From Penium margaritaceum (taxonomy: Eukaryota > Streptophyta > Zygnematophyceae > Desmidiales > Peniaceae): a DNA stretch of 64,000 bases. Under the pieces are notes generated by a model, which made no database searches, was not told the origin of the DNA, and was given only the letters and a program-made list of their open reading frames with translations. The position numbers and the translations under genes were made by a program. The stretch is taken from contig SZWC01000844.1 of assembly GCA_023375785.1 (NCBI GenBank), forward strand, positions 173,164 through 237,163. The letters run 5' to 3'. Shown piece after piece: positions 23,361-35,740 of the stretch; the stretch's first letter is position 1; every line of letters starts with the position of its first letter.

Positions 23361-25060
23361 CTCTAGCACAACTTCGGCACAATTCTGGCACGACTCTGGC
23401 ACAAGTCTGGCACAACTCTGGCACAACTCTAGCACAACTTCGGCACAATTCTGGCACGACTCTGGCACAAGTCTGGCACAACTCTGGCACAACTCTAGCA
23501 CAACTTCGGCACAATTCTGGCACGACTCTGGCACAAGTCTGGCACAACTCTGGCACAACTCTAGCACAACTTCGGCACAATTCTGGCACGACTCTGGCAC
23601 AAGTCTGGCACAACTCTGGCACAACTCTAGCACAACTTCGGCACAATTCTGGCACGACTCTGGCACAAGTCTGGCACAACTCTGGCACAACTCTAGCACA
23701 ACTTCGGCACAATTCTGGCACGACTCTGGCACAAGTCTGGCACAACTCTGGCACAACTCTAGCACAACTTCGGCACAATTCTGGCACGACTCTGGCACAA
23801 GTCTGGCACAACTCTGGCACAACTCTAGCACAACTTCGGCACAATTCTGGCACGACTCTGGCACAAGTCTGGCACAACTCTGGCACAACTCTAGCACAAC
23901 TTCGGCACAATTCTGGCACGACTCTGGCACAAGTCTGGCACAACTCTGGCACAACTCTAGCACAACTTCGGCACAATTCTGGCACGACTCTGGCACAAGT
24001 CTGGCACAACTCTGGCACAACTCTAGCACAACTTCGGCACAATTCTGGCACGACTCTGGCACAAGTCTGGCACAACTCTGGCACAACTCTAGCACAACTT
24101 CGGCACAATTCTGGCACGACTCTGGCACAAGTCTGGCACAACTCTGGCACAACTCTAGCACAACTTCGGCACAATTCTGGCACGACTCTGGCACAAGTCT
24201 GGCACAACTCTGGCACAACTCTAGCACAACTTCGGCACAATTCTGGCACGACTCTGGCACAAGTCTGGCACAACTCTGGCACAACTCTAGCACAACTTCG
24301 GCACAATTCTGGCACGACTCTGGCACAAGTCTGGCACAACTCTGGCACAACTCTAGCACAACTTCGGCACAATTCTGGCACGACTCTGGCACAAGTCTGG
24401 CACAACTCTGGCACAACTCTAGCACAACTTCGGCACAATTCTGGCACGACTCTGGCACAAGTCTGGCACAACTCTGGCACAACTCTAGCACAACTTCGGC
24501 ACAATTCTGGCACGACTCTGGCACAAGTCTGGCACAACTCTGGCACAACTCTAGCACAACTTCGGCACAATTCTGGCACGACTCTGGCACAAGTCTGGCA
24601 CAACTCTGGCACAACTCTAGCACAACTTCGGCACAATTCTGGCACGACTCTGGCACAAGTCTGGCACAACTCTGGCACAACTCTAGCACAACTTCGGCAC
24701 AATTCTGGCACGACTCTGGCACAAGTCTGGCACAACTCTGGCACAACTCTAGCACAACTTCGGCACAATTCTGGCACGACTCTGGCACAAGTCTGGCACA
24801 ACTCTGGCACAACTCTAGCACAACTTCGGCACAATTCTGGCACGACTCTGGCACAAGTCTGGCACAACTCTGGCACAACTCTAGCACAACTTCGGCACAA
24901 TTCTGGCACGACTCTGGCACAAGTCTGGCACAACTCTGGCACAACTCTAGCACAACTTCGGCACAATTCTGGCACGACTCTGGCACAAGTCTGGCACAAC
25001 TCTGGCACAACTCTAGCACAACTTCGGCACAATTCTGGCACGACTCTGGCACAACTCTGG
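23361..25060 (+). repeat. Higher-order repeat, 66-bp unit (6 x 11 bp), about 26 copies
   Basis: The landmark CTCTAGCACAACTTCGG recurs from 23361 to 25011 at exactly 66 bp, giving 26 starts. A lone degenerate copy appears at about 25309. Copies look identical except the last. Confidence 0.95.
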
Positions 25061-25625
25061 CACAACTCTGGCACACCTCTGGCACAACTCTGGCACGACT
25101 CTGGCACAAGTCCGGCACAACTCTGGCACAACTCTGGCACAACTCTGGCACAACTCTGGCACAACTCTTGCTCAACTCTTGCACAACTCTGGCACAACTA
25201 TGGCACAACTCTGGCACAACTCTGGCACAACTCAGGCACAACCCTGGTACAACTCTGGCACAATTCTGGCACAACCCTGGCACAACTCTGGCACAACTCT
25301 GGCACAACTCTAGCACAACTTCGGCACAATTCTGGCACGACTCTGCACAAGTCCTGGCACAACTCTGGCACAACTCTGGCACAACTCTGGCACAGCTCTT
25401 GCACAACTCTGGCACAACTCTGGCACAACTCTGGCACAACTCAGCCACAACTCAGGCACAACTCTGGCACGACTCTGGCACAACTTTGGCAAAACTCTGG
25501 CATAGATCGGCAGAACTCTGGCAGAACTCTGGTACAACTCTGGCACAACTCTGGCACAACACAGGCACAACTCTGGCACAACTATGGGACAGTTATGGCA
25601 CAACTCTTGCACAACTCTGGCACAA

Positions 25626-28600
25626 CTCTGGCGCACCTCTGGCACAACTCTCGCACAACTCTCGCACAACTCTGGCACACCTCTGGCGCACCTCTGGCAC
25701 AACTCTCGCACAACTCTCGCACAACTCTGGCACACCTCTGGCGCACCTCTGGCACAACTCTCGCACAACTCTCGCACAACTCTGGCACACCTCTGGCGCA
25801 CCTCTGGCACAACTCTCGCACAACTCTCGCACAACTCTGGCACACCTCTGGCGCACCTCTGGCACAACTCTCGCACAACTCTCGCACAACTCTGGCACAC
25901 CTCTGGCGCACCTCTGGCACAACTCTCGCACAACTCTCGCACAACTCTGGCACACCTCTGGCGCACCTCTGGCACAACTCTCGCACAACTCTCGCACAAC
26001 TCTGGCACACCTCTGGCGCACCTCTGGCACAACTCTCGCACAACTCTCGCACAACTCTGGCACACCTCTGGCGCACCTCTGGCACAACTCTCGCACAACT
26101 CTCGCACAACTCTGGCACACCTCTGGCGCACCTCTGGCACAACTCTCGCACAACTCTCGCACAACTCTGGCACACCTCTGGCGCACCTCTGGCACAACTC
26201 TCGCACAACTCTCGCACAACTCTGGCACACCTCTGGCGCACCTCTGGCACAACTCTCGCACAACTCTCGCACAACTCTGGCACACCTCTGGCGCACCTCT
26301 GGCACAACTCTCGCACAACTCTCGCACAACTCTGGCACACCTCTGGCGCACCTCTGGCACAACTCTCGCACAACTCTCGCACAACTCTGGCACACCTCTG
26401 GCGCACCTCTGGCACAACTCTCGCACAACTCTCGCACAACTCTGGCACACCTCTGGCGCACCTCTGGCACAACTCTCGCACAACTCTCGCACAACTCTGG
26501 CACACCTCTGGCGCACCTCTGGCACAACTCTCGCACAACTCTCGCACAACTCTGGCACACCTCTGGCGCACCTCTGGCACAACTCTCGCACAACTCTCGC
26601 ACAACTCTGGCACACCTCTGGCGCACCTCTGGCACAACTCTCGCACAACTCTCGCACAACTCTGGCACACCTCTGGCGCACCTCTGGCACAACTCTCGCA
26701 CAACTCTCGCACAACTCTGGCACACCTCTGGCGCACCTCTGGCACAACTCTCGCACAACTCTCGCACAACTCTGGCACACCTCTGGCGCACCTCTGGCAC
26801 AACTCTCGCACAACTCTCGCACAACTCTGGCACACCTCTGGCGCACCTCTGGCACAACTCTCGCACAACTCTCGCACAACTCTGGCACACCTCTGGCGCA
26901 CCTCTGGCACAACTCTCGCACAACTCTCGCACAACTCTGGCACACCTCTGGCGCACCTCTGGCACAACTCTCGCACAACTCTCGCACAACTCTGGCACAC
27001 CTCTGGCGCACCTCTGGCACAACTCTCGCACAACTCTCGCACAACTCTGGCACACCTCTGGCGCACCTCTGGCACAACTCTCGCACAACTCTCGCACAAC
27101 TCTGGCACACCTCTGGCGCACCTCTGGCACAACTCTCGCACAACTCTCGCACAACTCTGGCACACCTCTGGCGCACCTCTGGCACAACTCTCGCACAACT
27201 CTCGCACAACTCTGGCACACCTCTGGCGCACCTCTGGCACAACTCTCGCACAACTCTCGCACAACTCTGGCACACCTCTGGCGCACCTCTGGCACAACTC
27301 TCGCACAACTCTCGCACAACTCTGGCACACCTCTGGCGCACCTCTGGCACAACTCTCGCACAACTCTCGCACAACTCTGGCACACCTCTGGCGCACCTCT
27401 GGCACAACTCTCGCACAACTCTCGCACAACTCTGGCACACCTCTGGCGCACCTCTGGCACAACTCTCGCACAACTCTCGCACAACTCTGGCACACCTCTG
27501 GCGCACCTCTGGCACAACTCTCGCACAACTCTCGCACAACTCTGGCACACCTCTGGCGCACCTCTGGCACAACTCTCGCACAACTCTCGCACAACTCTGG
27601 CACACCTCTGGCGCACCTCTGGCACAACTCTCGCACAACTCTCGCACAACTCTGGCACACCTCTGGCGCACCTCTGGCACAACTCTCGCACAACTCTCGC
27701 ACAACTCTGGCACACCTCTGGCGCACCTCTGGCACAACTCTCGCACAACTCTCGCACAACTCTGGCACACCTCTGGCGCACCTCTGGCACAACTCTCGCA
27801 CAACTCTCGCACAACTCTGGCACACCTCTGGCGCACCTCTGGCACAACTCTCGCACAACTCTCGCACAACTCTGGCACACCTCTGGCGCACCTCTGGCAC
27901 AACTCTCGCACAACTCTCGCACAACTCTGGCACACCTCTGGCGCACCTCTGGCACAACTCTCGCACAACTCTCGCACAACTCTGGCACACCTCTGGCGCA
28001 CCTCTGGCACAACTCTCGCACAACTCTCGCACAACTCTGGCACACCTCTGGCGCACCTCTGGCACAACTCTCGCACAACTCTCGCACAACTCTGGCACAC
28101 CTCTGGCGCACCTCTGGCACAACTCTCGCACAACTCTCGCACAACTCTGGCACACCTCTGGCGCACCTCTGGCACAACTCTCGCACAACTCTCGCACAAC
28201 TCTGGCACACCTCTGGCGCACCTCTGGCACAACTCTCGCACAACTCTCGCACAACTCTGGCACACCTCTGGCGCACCTCTGGCACAACTCTCGCACAACT
28301 CTCGCACAACTCTGGCACACCTCTGGCGCACCTCTGGCACAACTCTCGCACAACTCTCGCACAACTCTGGCACACCTCTGGCGCACCTCTGGCACAACTC
28401 TCGCACAACTCTCGCACAACTCTGGCACACCTCTGGCGCACCTCTGGCACAACTCTCGCACAACTCTCGCACAACTCTGGCACACCTCTGGCGCACCTCT
28501 GGCACAACTCTCGCACAACTCTCGCACAACTCTGGCACACCTCTGGCGCACCTCTGGCACAACTCTCGCACAACTCTCGCACAACTCTGGCACACCTCTG

Positions 28601-30135
28601 GCGCACCTCTGGCACAACTCTCGCACAACTCTCGCACAACTCTGGCACACCTCTGGCGCACCTCTGGCACAACTCTCGCACAACTCTCGCACAACTCTGG
28701 CACACCTCTGGCGCACCTCTGGCACAACTCTCGCACAACTCTCGCACAACTCTGGCACACCTCTGGCGCACCTCTGGCACAACTCTCGCACAACTCTCGC
28801 ACAACTCTGGCACACCTCTGGCGCACCTCTGGCACAACTCTCGCACAACTCTCGCACAACTCTGGCACACCTCTGGCGCACCTCTGGCACAACTCTCGCA
28901 CAACTCTCGCACAACTCTGGCACACCTCTGGCGCACCTCTGGCACAACTCTCGCACAACTCTCGCACAACTCTGGCACACCTCTGGCGCACCTCTGGCAC
29001 AACTCTCGCACAACTCTCGCACAACTCTGGCACACCTCTGGCGCACCTCTGGCACAACTCTCGCACAACTCTCGCACAACTCTGGCACACCTCTGGCGCA
29101 CCTCTGGCACAACTCTCGCACAACTCTCGCACAACTCTGGCACACCTCTGGCGCACCTCTGGCACAACTCTCGCACAACTCTCGCACAACTCTGGCACAC
29201 CTCTGGCGCACCTCTGGCACAACTCTCGCACAACTCTCGCACAACTCTGGCACACCTCTGGCGCACCTCTGGCACAACTCTCGCACAACTCTCGCACAAC
29301 TCTGGCACACCTCTGGCGCACCTCTGGCACAACTCTCGCACAACTCTCGCACAACTCTGGCACACCTCTGGCGCACCTCTGGCACAACTCTCGCACAACT
29401 CTCGCACAACTCTGGCACACCTCTGGCGCACCTCTGGCACAACTCTCGCACAACTCTCGCACAACTCTGGCACACCTCTGGCGCACCTCTGGCACAACTC
29501 TCGCACAACTCTCGCACAACTCTGGCACACCTCTGGCGCACCTCTGGCACAACTCTCGCACAACTCTCGCACAACTCTGGCACACCTCTGGCGCACCTCT
29601 GGCACAACTCTCGCACAACTCTCGCACAACTCTGGCACACCTCTGGCGCACCTCTGGCACAACTCTCGCACAACTCTCGCACAACTCTGGCACACCTCTG
29701 GCGCACCTCTGGCACAACTCTCGCACAACTCTCGCACAACTCTGGCACACCTCTGGCGCACCTCTGGCACAACTCTCGCACAACTCTCGCACAACTCTGG
29801 CACACCTCTGGCGCACCTCTGGCACAACTCTCGCACAACTCTCGCACAACTCTGGCACACCTCTGGCGCACCTCTGGCACAACTCTCGCACAACTCTCGC
29901 ACAACTCTGGCACACCTCTGGCGCACCTCTGGCACAACTCTCGCACAACTCTCGCACAACTCTGGCACACCTCTGGCGCACCTCTGGCACAACTCTCGCA
30001 CAACTCTCGCACAACTCTGGCACACCTCTGGCGCACCTCTGGCACAACTCTCGCACAACTCTCGCACAACTCTGGCACACCTCTGGCGCACCTCTGGCAC
30101 AACTCTCGCACAACTCTCGCACAACTCTGGCACAC
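25626..30135 (+). repeat. Higher-order repeat, 55-bp unit (5 x 11 bp), 82 copies
   Basis: The landmark CTCTGGCGCAC recurs from 25626 to 30081 at exactly 55 bp (81 steps), so 4510 bp hold 82 copies. I see no variant inside the block. The unit is two CTCTCGCACAA, one CTCTGGCACAA, one CTCTGGCACAC and one CTCTGGCGCAC monomer. Confidence 0.96.
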
Positions 30136-31301
30136 CTCTGGCACAACTATGGCACAGCTCTGGCACAACTCTGGCACAACTCTGGCACAACTCTGGCACA
30201 ACTCTGGCACAACTCTGGCACAACTCTGGCACAACTCTGGCACAACTCTAGCACAACTCTTGCTCAACTCTGGCAAAACTTTGGCACAACTCTGGCACAA
30301 CTCTGGGACAACTCTGGCACAAATCTTGAATAACTCTGGCACAACTATGGCACAACTCTGGCACAACTCTGGCACAACTTTGGCAATACTCTGGCACAAC
30401 TCAGGCACAACTCTGGCACAACTCTGGCACAACTCTGGCACAACTCTTGCACAACTCTGGCGCAACTCTTGCACAACTCTAGCACAACTCTGGCACAACG
30501 TTGGCACAACTCTGGCACGACTCTTGCACAACTCTGGCAGTCCTCTGGCACAACTCTGGAACAATTCTGGCACAACTATGGCATAACTCTGGCACAACTC
30601 TGGCAAAACTTTGGCACAACTCTCGCACAACTCTGGCAAAACTCTGGCACAACTTTGGCACAACTCTGGCACAACTCTGGCACAACTCTGGCGCAACTCT
30701 GGCACAACTCTTGCACAACTCTCACACAACTCTGGCACAACTTTCGCACAACTCTGGCATAACTCTGGCACAAATCTGGCACAACTCCGGCACAACTATG
30801 GCACAACTCTGGCAAAACTCTGGCACAACTCTGGCACAACTCTTGTACAACTATAGCACGACTCTGGCACAACTCTGGCACAACTTTGGCACAACTCTGG
30901 CACAACTCTGGCACAACTCTGGCACAACTCTGGCACAACTCTTGCACAACTCTGGCACAACTCTGGCACAACTCTGGCACAACTATGGCACAACTCTGGC
31001 ACAAATCTGGCACAACTCTGGCACAACTCTGGTACAACTATAGCACGACTCTGGCACAACTCTGGCACAATTTTGGCACAACTCTGGCACAACTCTGCTA
31101 CAACTCTTGCACAACTCCGGCACAACTATGGTACAACTCTGGCACAACACTGGAACAACTCAGGCACAAATCTGGCACAACTCTGGCACGACTCTGGCAC
31201 AACTCTGGCACAACTCTGGTGCAACTCTGGCACGACTCTGGCACATGTCCGGCACAACTCTGGCACAACTCTGGCACAACTCTGGCACAACTCTGGCACA
31301 A

Positions 31302-32885
31302 CTCTGGCACAACTCTGACACAACTCTGGCACAACTCTGACACAACTCTGGCACAACTCTGACACAACTCTGGCACAACTCTGACACAACTCTGGCACAA
31401 CTCTGACACAACTCTGGCACAACTCTGACACAACTCTGGCACAACTCTGACACAACTCTGGCACAACTCTGACACAACTCTGGCACAACTCTGACACAAC
31501 TCTGGCACAACTCTGACACAACTCTGGCACAACTCTGACACAACTCTGGCACAACTCTGACACAACTCTGGCACAACTCTGACACAACTCTGGCACAACT
31601 CTGACACAACTCTGGCACAACTCTGACACAACTCTGGCACAACTCTGACACAACTCTGGCACAACTCTGACACAACTCTGGCACAACTCTGACACAACTC
31701 TGGCACAACTCTGACACAACTCTGGCACAACTCTGACACAACTCTGGCACAACTCTGACACAACTCTGGCACAACTCTGACACAACTCTGGCACAACTCT
31801 GACACAACTCTGGCACAACTCTGACACAACTCTGGCACAACTCTGACACAACTCTGGCACAACTCTGACACAACTCTGGCACAACTCTGACACAACTCTG
31901 GCACAACTCTGACACAACTCTGGCACAACTCTGACACAACTCTGGCACAACTCTGACACAACTCTGGCACAACTCTGACACAACTCTGGCACAACTCTGA
32001 CACAACTCTGGCACAACTCTGACACAACTCTGGCACAACTCTGACACAACTCTGGCACAACTCTGACACAACTCTGGCACAACTCTGACACAACTCTGGC
32101 ACAACTCTGACACAACTCTGGCACAACTCTGACACAACTCTGGCACAACTCTGACACAACTCTGGCACAACTCTGACACAACTCTGGCACAACTCTGACA
32201 CAACTCTGGCACAACTCTGACACAACTCTGGCACAACTCTGACACAACTCTGGCACAACTCTGACACAACTCTGGCACAACTCTGACACAACTCTGGCAC
32301 AACTCTGACACAACTCTGGCACAACTCTGACACAACTCTGGCACAACTCTGACACAACTCTGGCACAACTCTGACACAACTCTGGCACAACTCTGACACA
32401 ACTCTGGCACAACTCTGACACAACTCTGGCACAACTCTGACACAACTCTGGCACAACTCTGACACAACTCTGGCACAACTCTGACACAACTCTGGCACAA
32501 CTCTGACACAACTCTGGCACAACTCTGACACAACTCTGGCACAACTCTGACACAACTCTGGCACAACTCTGACACAACTCTGGCACAACTCTGACACAAC
32601 TCTGGCACAACTCTGACACAACTCTGGCACAACTCTGACACAACTCTGGCACAACTCTGACACAACTCTGGCACAACTCTGACACAACTCTGGCACAACT
32701 CTGACACAACTCTGGCACAACTCTGACACAACTCTGGCACAACTCTGACACAACTCTGGCACAACTCTGACACAACTCTGGCACAACTCTGACACAACTC
32801 TGGCACAACTCTGACACAACTCTGGCACAACTCTGACACAACTCTGGCACAACTCTGACACAACTCTGGCACAACTCTGACACAA
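31302..32885 (+). repeat. Higher-order repeat, 22-bp unit (2 x 11 bp), 72 copies
   Basis: CTCTGGCACAA alternates with CTCTGACACAA from 31302 to 32885, exactly 72 dimers with no visible variant. The block ends where the second monomer becomes CTCTTACACAA. Confidence 0.96.
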
Positions 32886-33420
32886 CTCTGGCACAACTCT
32901 TACACAACTCTGGCAGAACTCTGGCACAACTCTGGCACAACTCTGCTTCAACTCTGGCACAACTCCGGCACAACTATGGTACAACTCTGGCACAACTCTG
33001 GAACAACTCTGGGACAACTATGGCACAACTCTTGCACAACTCTGGCACGACTCTGGCTCACTGATGGCACAATTCTGGCACAACTCTGGCACCACTCTGG
33101 CACAACTCTGGCACAACTATGGCACAACTCTGGCAAAACTCTGGCACAACTCTGGCACAACTATAACACAACTCTGGCACAACTCTGGCACAACTCTTGC
33201 ACAACTCTGGCACAACTCTGGCACACCTATGGCACAACCATGGCACAACCCTGGCACAACTCTGGCACAACTCTGGCACAACTCTGGAACAAATATGGCA
33301 CAACTCTGGCTTAACTCTAGCACAACTCTGGCACAACTCTGGCACAACTCTGGCACAACTATGGCATTACTCTGGTAGACCTCTTGCACAACTCTGACAC
33401 AACTCTCCTTGTAGCAGAGC

Positions 33421-34476
33421 AACTGCTTGACGTGCTCGCACTCATTGCCACGCCGCCTCTCTTCTTGCCATCCTCTGCCGCGACCTCCATCTGCCTCTTC
33501 GGCCACATCACCAACACTGTCATCAGCCTTTCCCCTCTTCATTTTTGGGTTATCTTCATCTTCATCCACATCTGCTGTCCTCAGTCCTCCTCATCATTTC
33601 CACCCCAGCCTCATGGCTCAACTCAGCCTCATCTACCCTCGTCGCGTCGCTCTTCGTCTGCCTTCTCAGGCTCCATCTTCCGCTTTTCTCATCCCATCTT
33701 CTTTCGTTGCTCCCCCAAATTCTTCGTTCTCAGCATTCTTTGCGCCGCCTTTGCCTCAGCCTTCGTCATCAGCCTTCTTCATCAGCGCATGTGGTGTCTC
33801 TCCTGCGCCCACTCATTTATCAGCCACCATCATCAATTCCTCCTCTTCAGCCTCTGCTCTGCACACGGATCTGCCCGGTCGCTTCGCCTGCTTCGCGACG
33901 ACCTGCGTCCACGCCAAAATCTTCTGCAGTGCACGCGGCTAGCCCTTGAGTCCACTCCAATATGAGCAGTTTTCGCCTCCTCATCATCCGCATTTGTGCC
34001 TAGCACAAGGATCTGTACGCGCTAGCTGCACGCTTTGCAGCTGCCTACACCCACGCCGGAAGCAAATTTCTCACGTCGCGTTGGCATCCGCCTTCCCCTT
34101 GCCGCATTCCACTCCTCCCACTCGTCGTGCACGTGGTTTCGCCCCTGCGCCCACTCCGCCGTTCAGCCTTCCTTGTTCATCATCCTCCTTCATCTTTTCT
34201 GCTCGGCACAAGGGTTCGCCCGGTTGCACCGCCTGTTTCGCCACGACCTGCGCCCACGCTGAAATTTCCTGGAGCATACGAGAATCCACCCGTGCGTCCA
34301 CCAAGTCCTAAACATATCCTCTTTCCCTCATCATCCGCTCTGCCCGGTGGCACTGCCACTCCTGTGACATCAACGCTTACGCCAAACCGCTCTTCAACGC
34401 ACAAGGTTTACTCCTTAACACTCCTCCTTGCATCAGCCCTCAATCGCATATCATCTCATCAAATCGACGTTGCCAA
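33421..34476 (+). other. Non-coding internal region related to 11568-13328
   Basis: C/T-rich, with repeats around GCGCCCACTC at about 33798-33825 and 34127-34160. Each is associated with GACCTGCGTCCACGCC or CACCCACGCC, the same composite found in the complete element. No credible gene. Confidence 0.5.
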
Positions 34477-35181
34477 ATGACCTTCATCGCCAAAAGACCT
34501 CCTCTCCCAACAGATCGGCCACTCGTCAACACTACCACCAGCATCTATGGGCCGGTCAACTTCTCTTCCTTCTCGCGTCATTTCCTCACACAATGTGAGG
34601 ATCTGATACACTGTACAAGTGGAGTAACAAACATTCTACAGTGGTCGCAAGACTTCAGTAACCTCTTCAACCTCGGCTACATCAAAGGTGTCCCAATCTC
34701 CTACACCCTCCAACACTACCCTTTCTACAAAGAAGGCGGACGCTTCCCTGCAAATGTCTCCTCCACACTGGTGCCCTTTGTGGAGGAAGAAAACCGAAGA
34801 GCCTTACTCAGTATCACTACTCCCATCTTTCATCCTCTCATTCGCAAACGCAAATACACCCTCAGCAAAATGTCGAGAGACCTACTTCACGCATGCCGTT
34901 GCCCCATTCCTCCGCCACCCCACGAACCACTAAGACTGCAACACTACCGAGTAGTAGCATCTGCTTGGATTCAACTGGTTCATTACTACTGTAATGATAC
35001 CTCACGGGGACCATATTCATGGCCATCAACTGTCCTGATGGATCCAAGGAGGAAGCCAACCTTACCAGAATCGAGTCAGATTCAGGGAGGATGTCACAAA
35101 TGTGTGCTCTCTGATTTCCATTCTTGTAACGGAAGGGCCTTAGATAAGCCAAGAAGAGGTCCAGGTCATCTCTTGCAATAG
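34477..35181 (+). CDS. Unrecognised 234-residue ORF of the degenerate element
   Basis: ATG at 34477 (CCAAATGACC) begins a frame of ordinary composition. It lies in the same place, after a C/T-rich region and before the element's end, as the 185-residue ORF at 13329. I do not recognise it. It is mixed, with aromatic-rich stretches (YTLQHYPFYKEGGRFP, about residues 76-91), a basic segment (HPLIRKRKYTLSK), a Pro-rich patch (CPIPPPPHEP) and a Cys/His-containing C-terminus (GGCHKCVLSDFHSCNG). No transmembrane segment, signal peptide or retroelement enzyme motif is visible. A Gag-like or accessory protein would fit the location, but nothing proves it. I see no clear residue-level similarity to the other ORF. 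Confidence 0.45.
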   Translation: MTFIAKRPPLPTDRPLVNTTTSIYGPVNFSSFSRHFLTQCEDLIHCTSGVTNILQWSQDFSNLFNLGYIKGVPISYTLQHYPFYKEGGRFPANVSSTLVPFVEEENRRALLSITTPIFHPLIRKRKYTLSKMSRDLLHACRCPIPPPPHEPLRLQHYRVVASAWIQLVHYYCNDTSRGPYSWPSTVLMDPRRKPTLPESSQIQGGCHKCVLSDFHSCNGRALDKPRRGPGHLLQ

Positions 35182-35304
35182 AGAAGAAATAAACGGTCCA
35201 ACGGTCCCCTGCGAACAGTTACCGACCAAAGTGACGATAAGTCATTCGCGTTTGGCTAGCAAAGGAGCACATCCGCATGCTCCGCTGCTCTCATTTTCCT
35301 GACA
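35182..35304 (+). other. Short LTR-like tail between the 234-codon ORF and element 2
   Basis: The 123 bp end in CTGACA followed by TGG, the same terminal hexamer and next three bases as the 590-bp LTR with its primer site. It may be a truncated or very short LTR. No second copy is visible in the window. Confidence 0.25.
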
Positions 35305-35326
35305 TGGTCAACCACCGCGGGCGGCA

Positions 35327-35740
35327 ATGGGCATGCCCCAGAAGCTGCTGAGGCTACCACTTGCTCCAGAGGAACAAAGGAAGCGCTCGGAGGAGGAGGA
35401 GGACAGGGAGGTCGTGGAGTGGTTCCGCGAGCGTTGTGAAAGGACGAAGGCCATGCAAGCAGAGGCGCGATTGAGGGGTTCTGTCGCTGCCTGGTACGGA
35501 TGCGATGCAGCGAACCGACGGCTGAACCATGGGCCCATCGAAGAGGGCCACTTGGTACATCTCCGTCCCTTCCCCAATGCGGGGCGAGAGGCAGGAGAAC
35601 CGTGCGAGGTGTACAACGTGGCCAGCGTCGAGGCAGGACAAGTGTGGCTAGAGGGGTTGGAAGGGTTCAGTGACCGCAGTTATCCGGCCATGGAGTTTGT
35701 GCTCCTGCCACCAGCATGGCAAACGCACATCCCCGGGACG
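35327..35740 (+). pseudogene. pol: Integrase C-terminal fragment
   Basis: The frame opening at 35327 shows features of the region behind the catalytic core of Ty3/Gypsy integrases. A charged helix (REVVEWFRERCERTKAMQAEA) leads into AAWYGCDAANRRLN, then EEGHLVHLRP. That pattern corresponds to the Ala/Asn-rich segment and the 'GDLV.LR' strand of the C-terminal SH3-like domain. A further V-x-L strand and a Leu-Pro-Pro close (FVLLPPAW, about 35695-35712) follow. The DDE core and the HHCC zinc domain are not in the window, so it is a truncated copy. After about 35740 the reasonable reading moves to another frame. Confidence 0.6.

Larger units (their letters stand above)
18571..33408 (+). repeat. 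Satellite array on an 11-bp unit GGCACAACTCT (about 14.8 kb)
   Basis: Strict 11-bp periodicity throughout. Since 11 is not a multiple of 3, all three frames of each strand read the same 11-residue pattern (plus strand LAQLWHNSGTT; minus strand CARVVPELCQS), nearly always without stops. That explains apparent ORFs of up to about 2570 codons on both strands. Irregular monomer stretches at 18571-19483, 23004-23360, 25061-25625, 30136-31301 and 32886-33408 separate four homogeneous higher-order blocks listed separately. Confidence 0.97.
33409..35304 (+). mobile_element. Degenerate relative of the small LTR element, 5' LTR missing
   Basis: Unique sequence starts abruptly where the 11-bp array stops. 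TTGTAGCAGAGC at 33409-33420 matches 10 of 12 bases of the initiator-Met primer site. A C/T-rich Ser/Pro-type region then shares the CACGTGGTTTCGCCC / GCGCCCACTC motif family with the element at 10966-14524. A 234-codon ORF and a tail ending CTGACA followed by TGG (35299-35307) come next. No LTR pair can be demonstrated. Boundaries and family assignment are inference. Confidence 0.5.

Noticed and set aside
22711-30586. Plus-strand ORFs of 2540 and 2573 codons and minus-strand ORFs of 1517-1737 codons
   Set aside because: They are translations of an 11-bp satellite open in all six frames. There is no start context, domain or codon bias, and copies in other frames read the same peptide.
18571-33408. 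CRISPR-like regular repeats
   Set aside because: The repeats are contiguous, with no unique spacers and no cas genes, in a eukaryotic context.
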